From Microbacterium paraoxydans (GTDB lineage: Bacteria; Actinomycetota; Actinomycetes; Actinomycetales; Microbacteriaceae): a DNA stretch of 64,000 nucleotides. The translations under genes were made by a program, and so were the position numbers. This document shows, piece by piece, positions 49,184-57,658 of the stretch; the first letter of the stretch is position 1; each line of letters starts with the position of its first letter. The stretch covers positions 310,001 to 374,000 of the forward strand of contig NZ_JAGTUK010000001.1 in the NCBI RefSeq assembly GCF_018224615.1, given 5' to 3'. A model generated the notes under the pieces. That model saw nothing but the letters and a program-made list of their open reading frames with translations, did not search any database and was not told where the DNA came from.

Positions 49184-50221
49184 TCACTCCTCGTCGAGCA
49201 GCTCCCCGCGGATGCGGCGCAGGTCCTCCATCAGCGAGCCGATCAGGATCCAGTGCTGCGAGGACGGCGGCCGGATCACCAGGGGCGCGGTGAGGGCCGG
49301 GATCGCGGAGGTCAGCGCCTCGGGCTCCGGCGCGGGCGCGGACGACTGCACCGCGAGCCGCACATCGTGCCCCGCCCGGCGCAGCTGCTCCGCGATCGCG
49401 GTCACGGCGGGCTCCTCGCCCAGCCGGTCGTCGTAGTGGTCGAAGTAGGCGCGCGTCATGCCGATGGTCTGCGTGACGATGGGCGAGAGCCGGTCCAGCA
49501 GCTGCCTCAGCTCCGCCAGGTCCGCGCGGTGCGTGGAGCGGCGGGGGTTGAGCGTGAGCGACTCCTCGCCCGCCGCGATCGCCGCCTCGGCCGCCTCCTT
49601 CATCGGGCGCAGCAGTCTCACCTCGAGCATCAGCTCCTGCAGCCGGGCCGGGGTCTGCGGTGCGGGCAGGGCGTCGGCGAGACGGTCGAGGCTCGCCGCG
49701 AGCTCCCGGCCGAGCAGGCCGACGTCGCGTCGCGCCGGCTCGACCAGCACGGGCGGCACGATCAGCGCGTTCACCACGATGCCGATCACCACGCCGATCA
49801 GGGTCTCGGCGATGCGGGCGATCGCGTACTCCGGGCTCGACGACCCCAGGGCCAGCACGAGCATCGCCGAGATCGCGACCTGGTTGCCGGTGCCCGGGGA
49901 GGCGCGGAAGATCCACGCGACCAGCATCGCCACCACGATCGCGAGCAGCACGATCCAGCTGGGGGAGCCGAGGAGGAGGCCGAGGGCGACGGCGATCACC
50001 ACGCCCACGATCACGCCGATGCTGCGCTCCAGCGCCTTGGACAGCGACTGGTTGACGCTGGGCTGCACCACCAGCAGGGCCGCGATCGCCGCGAACACCG
50101 GCAGCTGCCCGGGGAAGGCCCAGCCCGCGATCAGCCAGGCCGCGATCGTGGCCGCGGCCGACTTCACGACCTGCAGCAGCGGGGACCGCTGGGAGGCGCG
50201 GATCGCGGCGGGGAGGCGCAT
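49184..50221 (-). CDS. FUSC-family (aromatic acid exporter-like) membrane protein
   Basis: A 345-residue FUSC/aromatic-acid-exporter-like protein. Six hydrophobic helices fill residues 15-155 (VVKSAAATIAAWLIAGWAFP, LPVFAAIAALLVVQPSVNQS, IGVIVGVVIAVALGLLLG and further), followed by a cytoplasmic helical domain of about 180 residues (ELAASLDRLADALPAPQTPA) with a basic/acidic end. Homologues export aromatic acids or fusaric acid, or help envelope lipids; here the substrate is unknown. The ATG at 50221 is the natural start. AlkD-like gene follows directly. Confidence 0.85.
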   Translation of the reverse strand: MRLPAAIRASQRSPLLQVVKSAAATIAAWLIAGWAFPGQLPVFAAIAALLVVQPSVNQSLSKALERSIGVIVGVVIAVALGLLLGSPSWIVLLAIVVAMLVAWIFRASPGTGNQVAISAMLVLALGSSSPEYAIARIAETLIGVVIGIVVNALIVPPVLVEPARRDVGLLGRELAASLDRLADALPAPQTPARLQELMLEVRLLRPMKEAAEAAIAAGEESLTLNPRRSTHRADLAELRQLLDRLSPIVTQTIGMTRAYFDHYDDRLGEEPAVTAIAEQLRRAGHDVRLAVQSSAPAPEPEALTSAIPALTAPLVIRPPSSQHWILIGSLMEDLRRIRGELLDEE

Positions 50222-50356
50222 GCCTCCACGCTAGTCCGCCGGTGCCGCCCCACCGCGCTACGGTCCCGTGCCGCCCGCTGTCAACCCCGTCGCCGATCCG
50301 GCCCGCACCCTGCTGAATGGAGGGACACGAACGACGAACAGCAGAGGAGCATCCCC

Positions 50357-50812
50357 ATGGTGCAGATCATCGAGACCATCGACGTCGACGTTCCCGTCCG
50401 CACGGCGTACAACCAGTGGACGCAGTTCGAGAGCTTCCCGAAGTTCCTCGACGAGGTCGTGTCCATCACGCAGCTCGACGACACGCACACGCACTGGAAG
50501 GTGAACGTGGGCGGCGCGGAGCGCGAGTTCGACGCCGAGATCACCGAGCAGCACCCGGATGAGCGCGTCGCCTGGAACAGCGTCGGCGGTGAGACCGAGC
50601 ACGCGGGCGTCGTGACGTTCCACAAGCTCGACGACGTCACCACGCGCGTCACGGTGCAGCTGGACTGGGAGCCCGAGGGGCTGCTGGAGAAGGTCGGCGC
50701 GCTCGTCGGCGCGGGATCGCACGCCGTGAAGAAGGACCTGAAGAACTTCAAGGAGTTCATCGAGGGCCGTGGCGTCGAGACCGGCGCCTGGCGCGGCGAC
50801 GTCGACGCCTGA
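50357..50812 (+). CDS. SRPBCC (polyketide-cyclase-like) protein
   Basis: A 151-residue START-like helix-grip protein. TIDVDVPVRTAYNQWTQFES is the signature opening (V-P-x-x-x-x-x-x-W), FPKFLDEVVSITQLDD and HWKVNVGGAEREFDAEITEQ are the central strands, and LKNFKEFIEGRG is the closing helix. It differs from the ArsR-linked AHSA1 proteins earlier in the window and resembles the CoxG/YndB-like lipid-binding group. The ATG at 50357 follows AGAGGAG. The gene stands alone; a terminator follows 13 bases later. Confidence 0.85.
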   Translation: MVQIIETIDVDVPVRTAYNQWTQFESFPKFLDEVVSITQLDDTHTHWKVNVGGAEREFDAEITEQHPDERVAWNSVGGETEHAGVVTFHKLDDVTTRVTVQLDWEPEGLLEKVGALVGAGSHAVKKDLKNFKEFIEGRGVETGAWRGDVDA

Positions 50813-50824
50813 CCGGAGACCGAT

Positions 50825-50865
50825 CGAGGCCCGGAGCACCGCAGCGCGCGGGGCTCCGGGCCTCG
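50825..50865. terminator. GC-rich hairpin after SRPBCC gene
   Basis: CGAGGCCCGGAGC (50825-50837) and GCTCCGGGCCTCG (50853-50865) form a perfect 13-bp stem with a 15-base loop. No T tract. Confidence 0.7.
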
Positions 50866-50935
50866 TCGCGTGAGCAGGACGCCGCGACCGCGCCAGGGGG
50901 ATGCGCACGTCGGAGCCCCGTGCTTGCATGAGCGG

Positions 50936-51985
50936 ATGGAGAGGGAGCGACGGTTGCGGGCCGAGGCCGAAGCGGTCGCGGCGACCGCGGTGTGCTTCGT
51001 GCTCGGTGCCGCCGCGGGGCTGATCGCGCTGCGCGGTGCGGCCCGGCCCCTCACCGGTGCCGACTCCCTCGCGATGCCGGTCGCGGCGATCGCGGGGGTG
51101 GTCGCCGCGCTCGCGTTCCTCGTGAGCACGCTGCGCCATCGCCGCGGGGAGACCTCCGCGATGCCGCGGTGGCAGGCCCTGGTGTCGCACCTGGCCGCCA
51201 CGGCCCTCACCCTCGCGTTCGGCGCCGTCACCGTGATGGGCGTGCTGCTCACGGCCGAGGTGCTGGCGGTCGGGCTCCGCGGTCTCGAGCTGGGTGCGGT
51301 GGGCGGCGGTCTGCTCGCCGGGGTCGCGGCGGGAGTGGGCGGGCGGTTCGGTTTCGGCGCCGGGATCGGGCTGCGCACGGCCGACCTCGCCGGGCTCCTG
51401 TTCGGCTTCCTGGTGATCGGCACACTGTTCGCCATGGTGACGGCGGCCGATCCGCGGTGGTGGGAGCGGAACTTCTCGCAACTGGGCGTGGGGTGGGCGT
51501 TCAACGGCACGCTCGTGGTGGCCGGGCTGCTCGTGGCCACGGTCGGCGCCTACATCGGCCGCGATCTGCACCGCGTGCTCGGCGACGACGCCCTCCCGCG
51601 CATCGCCGCGATCGTGGCGCTGTGGGCGGTGGCCGGGGCGGCGCTCGCGGCCGTGGGGCTGCTGCCGCTGTCGCGGGCCCCCCTGCCGCACAACATCGCG
51701 GCGTTCGCGGCGCTCGTGCTGTTCCTGGCCGCGGGGGCGCTCACCACCGCCACGGTGCCGGGCGGTCCGCTCGTGCTCGTGGTCACCTCCATCGCGGTGG
51801 GCGTGCTCGTGGTGGTCGCGGTCGTGCTGTGGCTGCCCTTCGGGCTGTACGCGGTGACCGCGGTCGAGGCGATCGTGGTCGGCCTGGGGCTGCTGTGGAT
51901 GGCGACGCTCGTGCGGGTGCTCGCGATCCTGGTGCCCGCGGAGCCGCGCCGCTCGGCCCGGCGCTCTCCCCTGCGGGCGTCCTGA
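50936..51985 (+). CDS. Polytopic membrane protein (DUF998-like)
   Basis: A 349-residue membrane protein with about eight helices, beginning with a charged head (ERERRLRAEAEAV). Segments such as AVCFVLGAAAGLIALRG, LSHLAATALTLAFGAVTVMG, GLLFGFLVIGTLFAMVTA and VGWAFNGTLVVAGLLVATVG resemble DUF998 in spacing, and SQLGVGWAFNGTL matches its LG-x-x-x-N-type motif. I am not sure of the family. The ATG at 50936 is chosen; a GTG at 50870 would add 22 residues. No function can be inferred. Confidence 0.65.
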   Translation: MERERRLRAEAEAVAATAVCFVLGAAAGLIALRGAARPLTGADSLAMPVAAIAGVVAALAFLVSTLRHRRGETSAMPRWQALVSHLAATALTLAFGAVTVMGVLLTAEVLAVGLRGLELGAVGGGLLAGVAAGVGGRFGFGAGIGLRTADLAGLLFGFLVIGTLFAMVTAADPRWWERNFSQLGVGWAFNGTLVVAGLLVATVGAYIGRDLHRVLGDDALPRIAAIVALWAVAGAALAAVGLLPLSRAPLPHNIAAFAALVLFLAAGALTTATVPGGPLVLVVTSIAVGVLVVVAVVLWLPFGLYAVTAVEAIVVGLGLLWMATLVRVLAILVPAEPRRSARRSPLRAS

Positions 51986-52125
51986 ACCGCGCGGGTCCCC
52001 GGGGGGAGCGGGGATCCCTAGGCGGTTCCGATCCCGCGGCATCGGGAAGATAGGGCATCCGTCCGATGCGGCGACGGCACCTCAGAGCGGAGTGTAGGGA
52101 TACACCGAACCGTCGAGGAGAGATC

Positions 52126-52365
52126 ATGTTCGAGCACCCGTATCTGACCCAGCAGGTGACCGCTCGCGAGCAGGAGCACATCGCAGCGGCGGCGGAGCAG
52201 CGTCGTCGCCTGATCGAGCGCGCGGACCAGATCGTGCCGCGGGCGGAAGGCCCGGTGCGGCGGCTGCTGCGTCGTCTCGCGCGGCGTCGCACCACCGTGG
52301 GCACCGCCGCGCGCCCCGTGGCCGAGCGGACCGGTGGGGCGTGCGAGCCCGCGGTCGCCCGGTGA
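52126..52365 (+). CDS. Small basic hypothetical protein
   Basis: A 79-residue basic protein. After FEHPYLTQQVTAREQEHIAA comes a long helix-forming Arg/Glu-rich region (EQRRRLIERADQIV, RRLLRRLARRRTT), with no membrane segment. The ATG follows GAGGAGAGATC, a strong ribosome site, so the gene is probably real despite its size. Its stop overlaps a possible GTG of the LuxR regulator (52362). Function unknown; a nucleic-acid-binding or scaffold role is only a guess from charge. Confidence 0.6.
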   Translation: MFEHPYLTQQVTAREQEHIAAAAEQRRRLIERADQIVPRAEGPVRRLLRRLARRRTTVGTAARPVAERTGGACEPAVAR

Positions 52366-52433
52366 CCGACGCGGTCGTGCTGCCGTTCCCGCACCCCTCC
52401 CCCGATGTCGGCGGTCGGTGGGACGATGGAGGC

Positions 52434-55310
52434 ATGGCCCCAGCCCCCAGCGCCGCGATGGTCGGGCGAGACGCCGAGCTCGCCGAGGTGCGCCGTCTGT
52501 TCGACGGAGCGCGCGGCGGTGTGCCCGCGGCGGTGCTGGTGGAGGGCGAGGCGGGGATCGGCAAGTCGCGTCTGGCGCGCGAGTTCGGTGCCGAGGTCGC
52601 GAACGCCGCCGACGTGCACGTGGGGTGGTGTCTCGACCTCGGGGCGTCGCGCATGCCGTTCGGCCCGCTGGCAGGCATCCTCCGGTCGATCGTGGCGAGC
52701 ATGGGCGTGGAGCGCGTGCGAGCCGTGGTCGGCGTGGGCATCGAGGCGCTCGGGATGCTGCTGCCCGAGCTCGTCGACGCTCCCGCCGCCCGGGAGCGCA
52801 CCAGCCCGGAGCGGCTGCGCGACGCGATCGCCTCACTGGTCGAGGCCGCGGCGGAGGTGTCGCCGCAGGTGCTCGTGGTGGAAGACCTGCACTGGGCGGA
52901 CGACTCGACCCTGGCCATCCTGTCGTTCCTGCTGCGGGCGTGGGACCACGGCCGCATCCTGCTGCTCATCACGTGCCGCACCGACGACGTGCGCCGCGGC
53001 GACGCGGTGAGCCGTTTCATCGGGGAGGCCACCAGGGCGCGGCTGTTGGAGCGGCTCACCGTGCCGCGACTGGAAGACGAGGCCGTGCGCGAGCTGGTCG
53101 AGCAGATCACGGGCCGCGCTCCGTCGGCATCGGCGCTCGAGCGCCTGCAGGTGCGGGCGGAGGGCGTGCCGTTCTTCGTGGAGGAGATCGCCGGGTGCTC
53201 GCAGGGTCCGCTGCCGGACAGCCTCCGCGACCTGCTGCTGGCACGCTTCGACCGGCTGGGTGACGATGCGGGACGCGTGGTCCGGGTGATCTCCGGGGCC
53301 GAGCGTCCGCTGAGCCACCCTCTCGTCACGCGCCTCTCGGGTCTGTCCGAGGAGCGTCTCGACGAGGCGCTTCGCGAGGCCGCCCGGAGCGGCATCATCG
53401 TGGTGGAAGACGACGACTACCGGTTCCGGCATGCGCTGCTGCGCGAGGCCGTGCACGACGATCTGCTGCCGGGCGAACGGGCCCGGCTGCACCGCGCGTA
53501 CGCCGAGGCGCTGGAGGAGCAGAGCGCGGGAGCGGCCGACCGGGGTGACGCCGCGGCCCTGGCCTACCACTGGCAGCTCGCGCAGGACGACCGTCGCGCG
53601 ATCACCGCGGCCGCCGAGGCGATGCGCCAGGCCAAGGCGCAGTATGCATTCGCGAGCGCCGCCCGGTTCGGCGAGCTCGTGCTGGAGCTGTGGCCGCTCG
53701 TTCCCGACGCTGCCACGGCCACGGGTTTCGAACGGCTCGAGCTGCTGCACCTGCTCGGCTCGGTGCTGCGCAACGCGGGGGACGGGGAGCGCGCGCTCGC
53801 GGTGGCCAACGTCGCCCTCGCCGAGGTCGACCCCGCGACGGTCGACCCCCGGTTGCACGCCCGCCTGCTGCGCAACAAGGCGCTGTATCTGGTGAATCTC
53901 GGGCGGCTCGGGGCCGTGCCACTGCTGCGTGAGGCGCTGGCGATCGCCGAGGAGCACGTGCCGGACGAGGCGTTCCGGGCGGAGCTGCTCAACCAGCTCG
54001 CGGGTCGCCTCATGATCGCGGGTGACCGCGAGGACGCGATCGGGTTGGCGGACGAGGCCGAGCGCCGGGCGGCGGCCGCGGGTTCGCGCGACCAGCAGTC
54101 GGTCGCGGCCAACATGCGCGGGAGCTGCCTGGCGCACCTCGGCGCGGTGGAGGAGGGCGTGCGGGAGTTCGAGCGCGCGCGGGTGCTGGCGGAGGGGTCG
54201 ACCGCCGAGATGCGCTACCGCGTGAACTACTCCGACCTGCTGACGCTGCTGGGCCGGTACCGCGAGGCGGTCGGGGTGGCCGAGGCCGGATTGCAGCGCG
54301 CGCGGGAGCTGCGCGTCGAGCGCACGTCCGGGTCGATCATGGCGCAGAACATGATCGTCCCGCTGTTGGAGCTCGGCGAGATCGACCGCGTCGAGGAGAT
54401 GCTGTCGCGCGACTTCGTGCAGGGCACGCTGCGGGTGTTCCGCATGTACATGAGCATGACCCGCGTGCGGGTGCTCGCGTGGCGGGGACGGTCGGCCGAG
54501 GCGGCGGAGATGCTGCGGGAGTGGCGCCCGGCGTTCGAGGAGACGGGCGGCTCGGAGCGGCAGATCTGGTACGACCTGGTGACGATGACGGTCGCGGTGG
54601 CGCAGAGCGAGGGCGACCTCGACGGGGCGCTCGGTGCGATCCTCGCGATGGTGCAGGACGAGAAGCCGGCGCTGCTGCACCAGCGGCGGCTGCTGCTGGA
54701 GGGTGGCGCGATCATCGCGGAGCTGCGGGGACGGGGTGCGGACGTCGCGGCGGCTTCGGCCACGATTCGCCAGGCGTGGCTGGCGCAGCCGGAGCAGCTG
54801 CAGCACGACGGCTGGTGGGCGATGCTGGATGCGCTGCTCGACCCGCGTCCGGAGAGTGTGGAGGCCGCGCTGCGTCATGCGGATGGCGACGATGTGCCGG
54901 TGACCTTCCGGGTGGTGCTGCGCCTGGAGCGCGCGCGGCTGCATGTGCGGGACGGTGAGCGTGCGGCGGCGTCGACCGTGATCGCCGAGGCCGCGGAGAT
55001 CGCCGAGGGACTGGGCCACGCACAGCTGCAGGCCGACGTCGCACGGTTCGCCGATGCCGCCGGGCTGCGCACCGGGACGGCGCCAGCCGAGGCGGAGCTG
55101 CTGACGGCCCGGGAGCAGCAGGTGCTCGACCTCATCGCCGAGGGCCTCAGCAACCGTCAGATCGGGGAGCGTCTGTTCATCAGCGTGAAGACGGTGAGCG
55201 TGCACGTGTCGGCGGTGTTGCGCAAGCTCGGGGTGAGCACGCGCACGGAGGCGGCGCTGGCGCGGCGGGTCGTCGACCCGGCTTCGGACAGGTCCGCCGT
55301 GGTAGCGTGA
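52434..55310 (+). CDS. LuxR-family regulator, LAL type
   Basis: A 958-residue large ATP-binding LuxR regulator. The N-terminal STAND-type ATPase begins VGRDAELAEVRRLF, with Walker A GEAGIGKS at 38-45 and Walker B in VLVVEDLHWADD. A long helical TPR-like region (about 330-870) follows. The C-terminal LuxR helix-turn-helix is LTAREQQVLDLIAEGLSNRQ, with KTVSVHVSAVLRKLGVSTRT as recognition. Such proteins integrate a ligand and ATP to activate nearby or distant operons. GTG 52362 would add 24 residues but gives no extra domain, so ATG 52434 is preferred. No obvious target is adjacent. Confidence 0.9.
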   Translation: MAPAPSAAMVGRDAELAEVRRLFDGARGGVPAAVLVEGEAGIGKSRLAREFGAEVANAADVHVGWCLDLGASRMPFGPLAGILRSIVASMGVERVRAVVGVGIEALGMLLPELVDAPAARERTSPERLRDAIASLVEAAAEVSPQVLVVEDLHWADDSTLAILSFLLRAWDHGRILLLITCRTDDVRRGDAVSRFIGEATRARLLERLTVPRLEDEAVRELVEQITGRAPSASALERLQVRAEGVPFFVEEIAGCSQGPLPDSLRDLLLARFDRLGDDAGRVVRVISGAERPLSHPLVTRLSGLSEERLDEALREAARSGIIVVEDDDYRFRHALLREAVHDDLLPGERARLHRAYAEALEEQSAGAADRGDAAALAYHWQLAQDDRRAITAAAEAMRQAKAQYAFASAARFGELVLELWPLVPDAATATGFERLELLHLLGSVLRNAGDGERALAVANVALAEVDPATVDPRLHARLLRNKALYLVNLGRLGAVPLLREALAIAEEHVPDEAFRAELLNQLAGRLMIAGDREDAIGLADEAERRAAAAGSRDQQSVAANMRGSCLAHLGAVEEGVREFERARVLAEGSTAEMRYRVNYSDLLTLLGRYREAVGVAEAGLQRARELRVERTSGSIMAQNMIVPLLELGEIDRVEEMLSRDFVQGTLRVFRMYMSMTRVRVLAWRGRSAEAAEMLREWRPAFEETGGSERQIWYDLVTMTVAVAQSEGDLDGALGAILAMVQDEKPALLHQRRLLLEGGAIIAELRGRGADVAAASATIRQAWLAQPEQLQHDGWWAMLDALLDPRPESVEAALRHADGDDVPVTFRVVLRLERARLHVRDGERAAASTVIAEAAEIAEGLGHAQLQADVARFADAAGLRTGTAPAEAELLTAREQQVLDLIAEGLSNRQIGERLFISVKTVSVHVSAVLRKLGVSTRTEAALARRVVDPASDRSAVVA

Positions 55311-55385
55311 CCGAGCACGTGTGTCGGATCTTCCGGCGCGGTGCAGGCCGCGTCAGCGGCCGGTTCAACAGAAAGTAGAAAACAC

Positions 55386-55589
55386 ATGGCCACTGGCACT
55401 GTGAAATGGTTCAACGCGGAGAAGGGTTTCGGCTTCATCGCTCCCGATGACGGCACGGAAGACCTCTTCGCCCACTACTCGGCTATCGCCGGCTCCGGTT
55501 TCAAGGAGCTCCGCGAGAACCAGAAGGTCGAATTCGACGCTGAGCGTGGCCCGAAGGGCATGCAGGCGGCGAACATCCGCGCTCTCTGA
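55386..55589 (+). CDS. Cold-shock protein
   Basis: A 67-residue single OB-fold cold-shock domain protein. RNP1 is KGFGFIAP and RNP2 is DLFAHYSAI; the opening [14 protein letters not shown] is invariant in the family. It binds single-stranded RNA and DNA and acts as an RNA chaperone. The 75-base upstream gap (55311-55385) is the probable leader, and a strong terminator follows, so this is a monocistronic gene. Its end is within 100 bases of a convergent membrane protein gene. Confidence 0.97.
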   Translation: MATGTVKWFNAEKGFGFIAPDDGTEDLFAHYSAIAGSGFKELRENQKVEFDAERGPKGMQAANIRAL

Positions 55590-55607
55590 GCGTGCGCTGA
55601 CTTCCTG

Positions 55608-55644
55608 AAGCCGGTCGGATCCTGCGGGATCCGGCCGGCTTTTC
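55608..55644 (+). terminator. Rho-independent terminator after csp
   Basis: A 15-bp stem (55608-55622 with 55627-55641, four-base loop TGCG, one G-U pair) followed by TTTTC. This is the only hairpin in the window with a clear T run. Confidence 0.9.
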
Positions 55645-55680
55645 GCATGCCCAAGCGCCGGCAGGCGTCATCGGGGGCTG

Positions 55681-55944
55681 CTAGCGGGACGGTCTTCTTC
55701 GTGTCGGCGAAGAATCGCGCGTGAGGTTTGCGCCGACCAGAAAGGTCAGGAGGCCGACGACGAGGTGCGCGGCCAACGATTGCACGGCGGTTCCGGTGAG
55801 GCTGCCGGTCAACCCAAGCCACGTGAGCAACCCCCCCCAGGCGAGGACGAGCGCTGTGGCGAGGGCGGTCCCCGCCTTCGCGCCGATCCTGCCCGCGACG
55901 AGACCGAGAAGGAGGAGCGCAATGCCGACGATGACGAGGCTCAT
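55681..55944 (-). CDS. Small membrane protein
   Basis: An 87-residue protein with three hydrophobic segments (VIVGIALLLLGLVAG, ALATALVLAWGGLLTWLGLT and LAAHLVVGLLTFLVGANL) and a basic tail (TRRRPSR). An excellent ribosome site (AGGAGAG, five bases away) supports the start at 55944. That site lies over the stop of an upstream doubtful ORF. No family is recognised. If the upstream ORF encodes an exported peptide, this could be a transporter or immunity protein, but that is speculation. Confidence 0.65.
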   Translation of the reverse strand: MSLVIVGIALLLLGLVAGRIGAKAGTALATALVLAWGGLLTWLGLTGSLTGTAVQSLAAHLVVGLLTFLVGANLTRDSSPTRRRPSR

Positions 55945-55954
55945 GCTGGCTCTC

Positions 55955-56194
55955 CTAGCATTTGTGGACCCACGGCCACCAGATTCCGGCAGGGCCGCCT
56001 ACGCCGACGACGTAGTGGATGGAGATGCAGTTTCCGCCCGCGAGCTGCGTGCCGCCAACCGCCACAACGGTAGCGCAGGCCACCTGAAGGAGCTTTGCGA
56101 AGGCGACCTTGGACTTGCTCAGTATGGCTGCGCACGCGGAATACCCCGATATGGCACCAAGGCTCTCCGCCCGATTCAGGTGAACCACGTCCAC
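55955..56194 (-). CDS. Doubtful 79-residue ORF, peptide-like
   Basis: If real, a GTG start at 56194 gives a 79-residue protein with a hydrophobic central part (KVAFAKLLQVACATVVAVGG) and an aromatic, Cys-ended tail (GIWWPWVHKC). The codon third positions are mostly G or C, which supports coding, but no ribosome site is seen. It lies ten bases before the small membrane protein gene on the same strand. The layout of a short peptide with a terminal Cys followed by a small membrane protein recalls a secreted peptide or bacteriocin unit. No family is recognised and it may be chance. Confidence 0.35.
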   Translation of the reverse strand: MDVVHLNRAESLGAISGYSACAAILSKSKVAFAKLLQVACATVVAVGGTQLAGGNCISIHYVVGVGGPAGIWWPWVHKC

Positions 56195-56602
56195 TGCGGC
56201 GCTTGGCCGCCCCTATCAGTCAGGATTGCGGAGAAGCGCGTCGTGTTGTCGTGTGGGGAACTCACGGCGTATGTGATCGATGAATCCTTCGCGGTTGCAT
56301 ACGGGCCCGACGCTGACACCATCGCATCATGTGAAGCGCCGAGTGCTATCCGCATGTCGCCCCCATCGAGGTCGACATGCACCCCAGAATCACCGGCGGC
56401 GAGCAGTCACTTTGGGGGACAGCAGCAGTCCCTGGCGAGAAGCGACTTCCCCGTTCGCGCGCGACGTGCCGCCAGCCCTCCGCCCCCGGTCGGTGCCATC
56501 GAAGTGAGGTCACCCTAACCCCTGTGTTAGATTAGGCGAGCCTTACCAAAGGCCGGGCGCCCCGCGCGCCGCCACCCCCATCCCATCCCGAAGGGAACGC
56601 CT
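56195..56602. other. Gene-poor gap before the iron operon
   Basis: About 400 bases with visibly lower G+C and rare codons in all frames. A leftward ORF at 56176-56382 (68 residues, GASHDAMVSASGPYATAKDS) has no ribosome site and unlike codon use, so it is not called as a gene. The only features I can support are the iron box and the ribosome site (GAAGGGA) of the next gene. Confidence 0.6.
56527..56545 (+). promoter_or_regulatory. DtxR/IdeR-type iron box
   Basis: TTAGATTAGGCGAGCCTTA agrees with the 19-bp DtxR consensus TTAGGTTAGGCTAACCTAA at 15 positions. It lies 57 bases before the siderophore-binding protein GTG at 56603, so the operon is probably repressed by iron-loaded DtxR. Confidence 0.75.
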
Positions 56603-57628
56603 GTGCGCACCTCTCGACTCCTCGCCATCGGCGCGGCCGCCGCGCTCGCCGTGACGCTGTCGGCCTGCTCGTCCTCCGCTCCGGAGTCCACCGCCTCCGC
56701 CGGCGGCAACCCCGCCTCCGACGACGCGTTCCCCGTCACGATCGAGCACGTCTACGGCGAGACCACGATCACCGAGAAGCCCGAGCGCGTGGCCACGGTC
56801 GCCTGGGCCAACCACGAGGTCCCCCTGGCGCTGGGAATCGTCCCGGTCGGGATGAGCAAGGCGGCCTGGGGCGACGACGACGGCAACGGCATCCTCCCGT
56901 GGGTCGAGGACAAGCTCGACGAGCTCGGCGGCGACGCCCCGGTGCTGTTCGACGAGACCGACGGCATCGACTACGAGGCGGTCGCCGACACCGAGCCCGA
57001 CGTGATCCTCGCCGCCTACTCCGGGATCACGCAGGAGGAGTACGACACCCTCTCCAAGATCGCGCCGGTGGTGGCCTACCCCGACGTCGCGTGGGGCACC
57101 TCGGTCGACGACATGATCGAGCTGAACTCCACGGCCCTCGGGCTCGAGGACGAGGGCGAGGCCCTGATCGAACAGCTCCACGCCGAGGCCGACACCGCGC
57201 TCGAAGCCCACAGCGTGCTGAAGGACAAGAAGGTGCTGTTCGCGTACTTCGACCCGAGCGACCTGAGCACGATCGGCTACTACACCGCGGCCGACACGCG
57301 CCCCGGCTACCTGCACTCGCTCGGCCTGCCGTTCCCCGCGATCGTGGAGGAGAGCGAGGGCAGCGACAAGTTCAACCTCGAGGTGAGCGCCGAGGAGGCG
57401 CAGAAGTTCGACGACGTCGACCTGTTCGTGACCTACGGCGACGACTCGACCCTGGCGACCCTGCAGGCCGACCCGCTGCTGTCCAAGATCCCCGCCATCG
57501 CGGAGGGCCGCGTCGCGATCCTTCCCGACGCGACGCCCATCGCCGCCTCGGCCAACCCGTCGCCGCTGTCCATCCCGTGGGGCCTCGACGACTACCTGGC
57601 GATCCTGGCCGCACCGCTCGCGCCGTAA
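56603..57628 (+). CDS. Iron-siderophore ABC substrate-binding lipoprotein
   Basis: A 341-residue class III (FecB/FhuD-type) binding protein. The lipobox is LSAC with Cys22. Two lobes joined by a long helix follow: ERVATVAWANHEVPLALGIV in the N-lobe, YEAVADTEPDVILAAYSGIT, and a C-lobe with DLFVTYGDDSTLATLQADPL. Acidic stretches are typical of xenosiderophore binders. The GTG at 56603 follows GAAGGGA. Directly downstream are two permeases and an ATPase; the iron box lies upstream. The siderophore bound is unknown. Confidence 0.9.
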   Translation: MRTSRLLAIGAAAALAVTLSACSSSAPESTASAGGNPASDDAFPVTIEHVYGETTITEKPERVATVAWANHEVPLALGIVPVGMSKAAWGDDDGNGILPWVEDKLDELGGDAPVLFDETDGIDYEAVADTEPDVILAAYSGITQEEYDTLSKIAPVVAYPDVAWGTSVDDMIELNSTALGLEDEGEALIEQLHAEADTALEAHSVLKDKKVLFAYFDPSDLSTIGYYTAADTRPGYLHSLGLPFPAIVEESEGSDKFNLEVSAEEAQKFDDVDLFVTYGDDSTLATLQADPLLSKIPAIAEGRVAILPDATPIAASANPSPLSIPWGLDDYLAILAAPLAP

Positions 57629-57658
57629 CCCTCGGCCGCACCGCCGCCGAGAGTCACC

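Noticed and set aside
56176..56382. Leftward 68-residue ORF in the gap
   Set aside because: No ribosome site, codon use unlike the neighbours, overlaps another doubtful ORF and matches no family.
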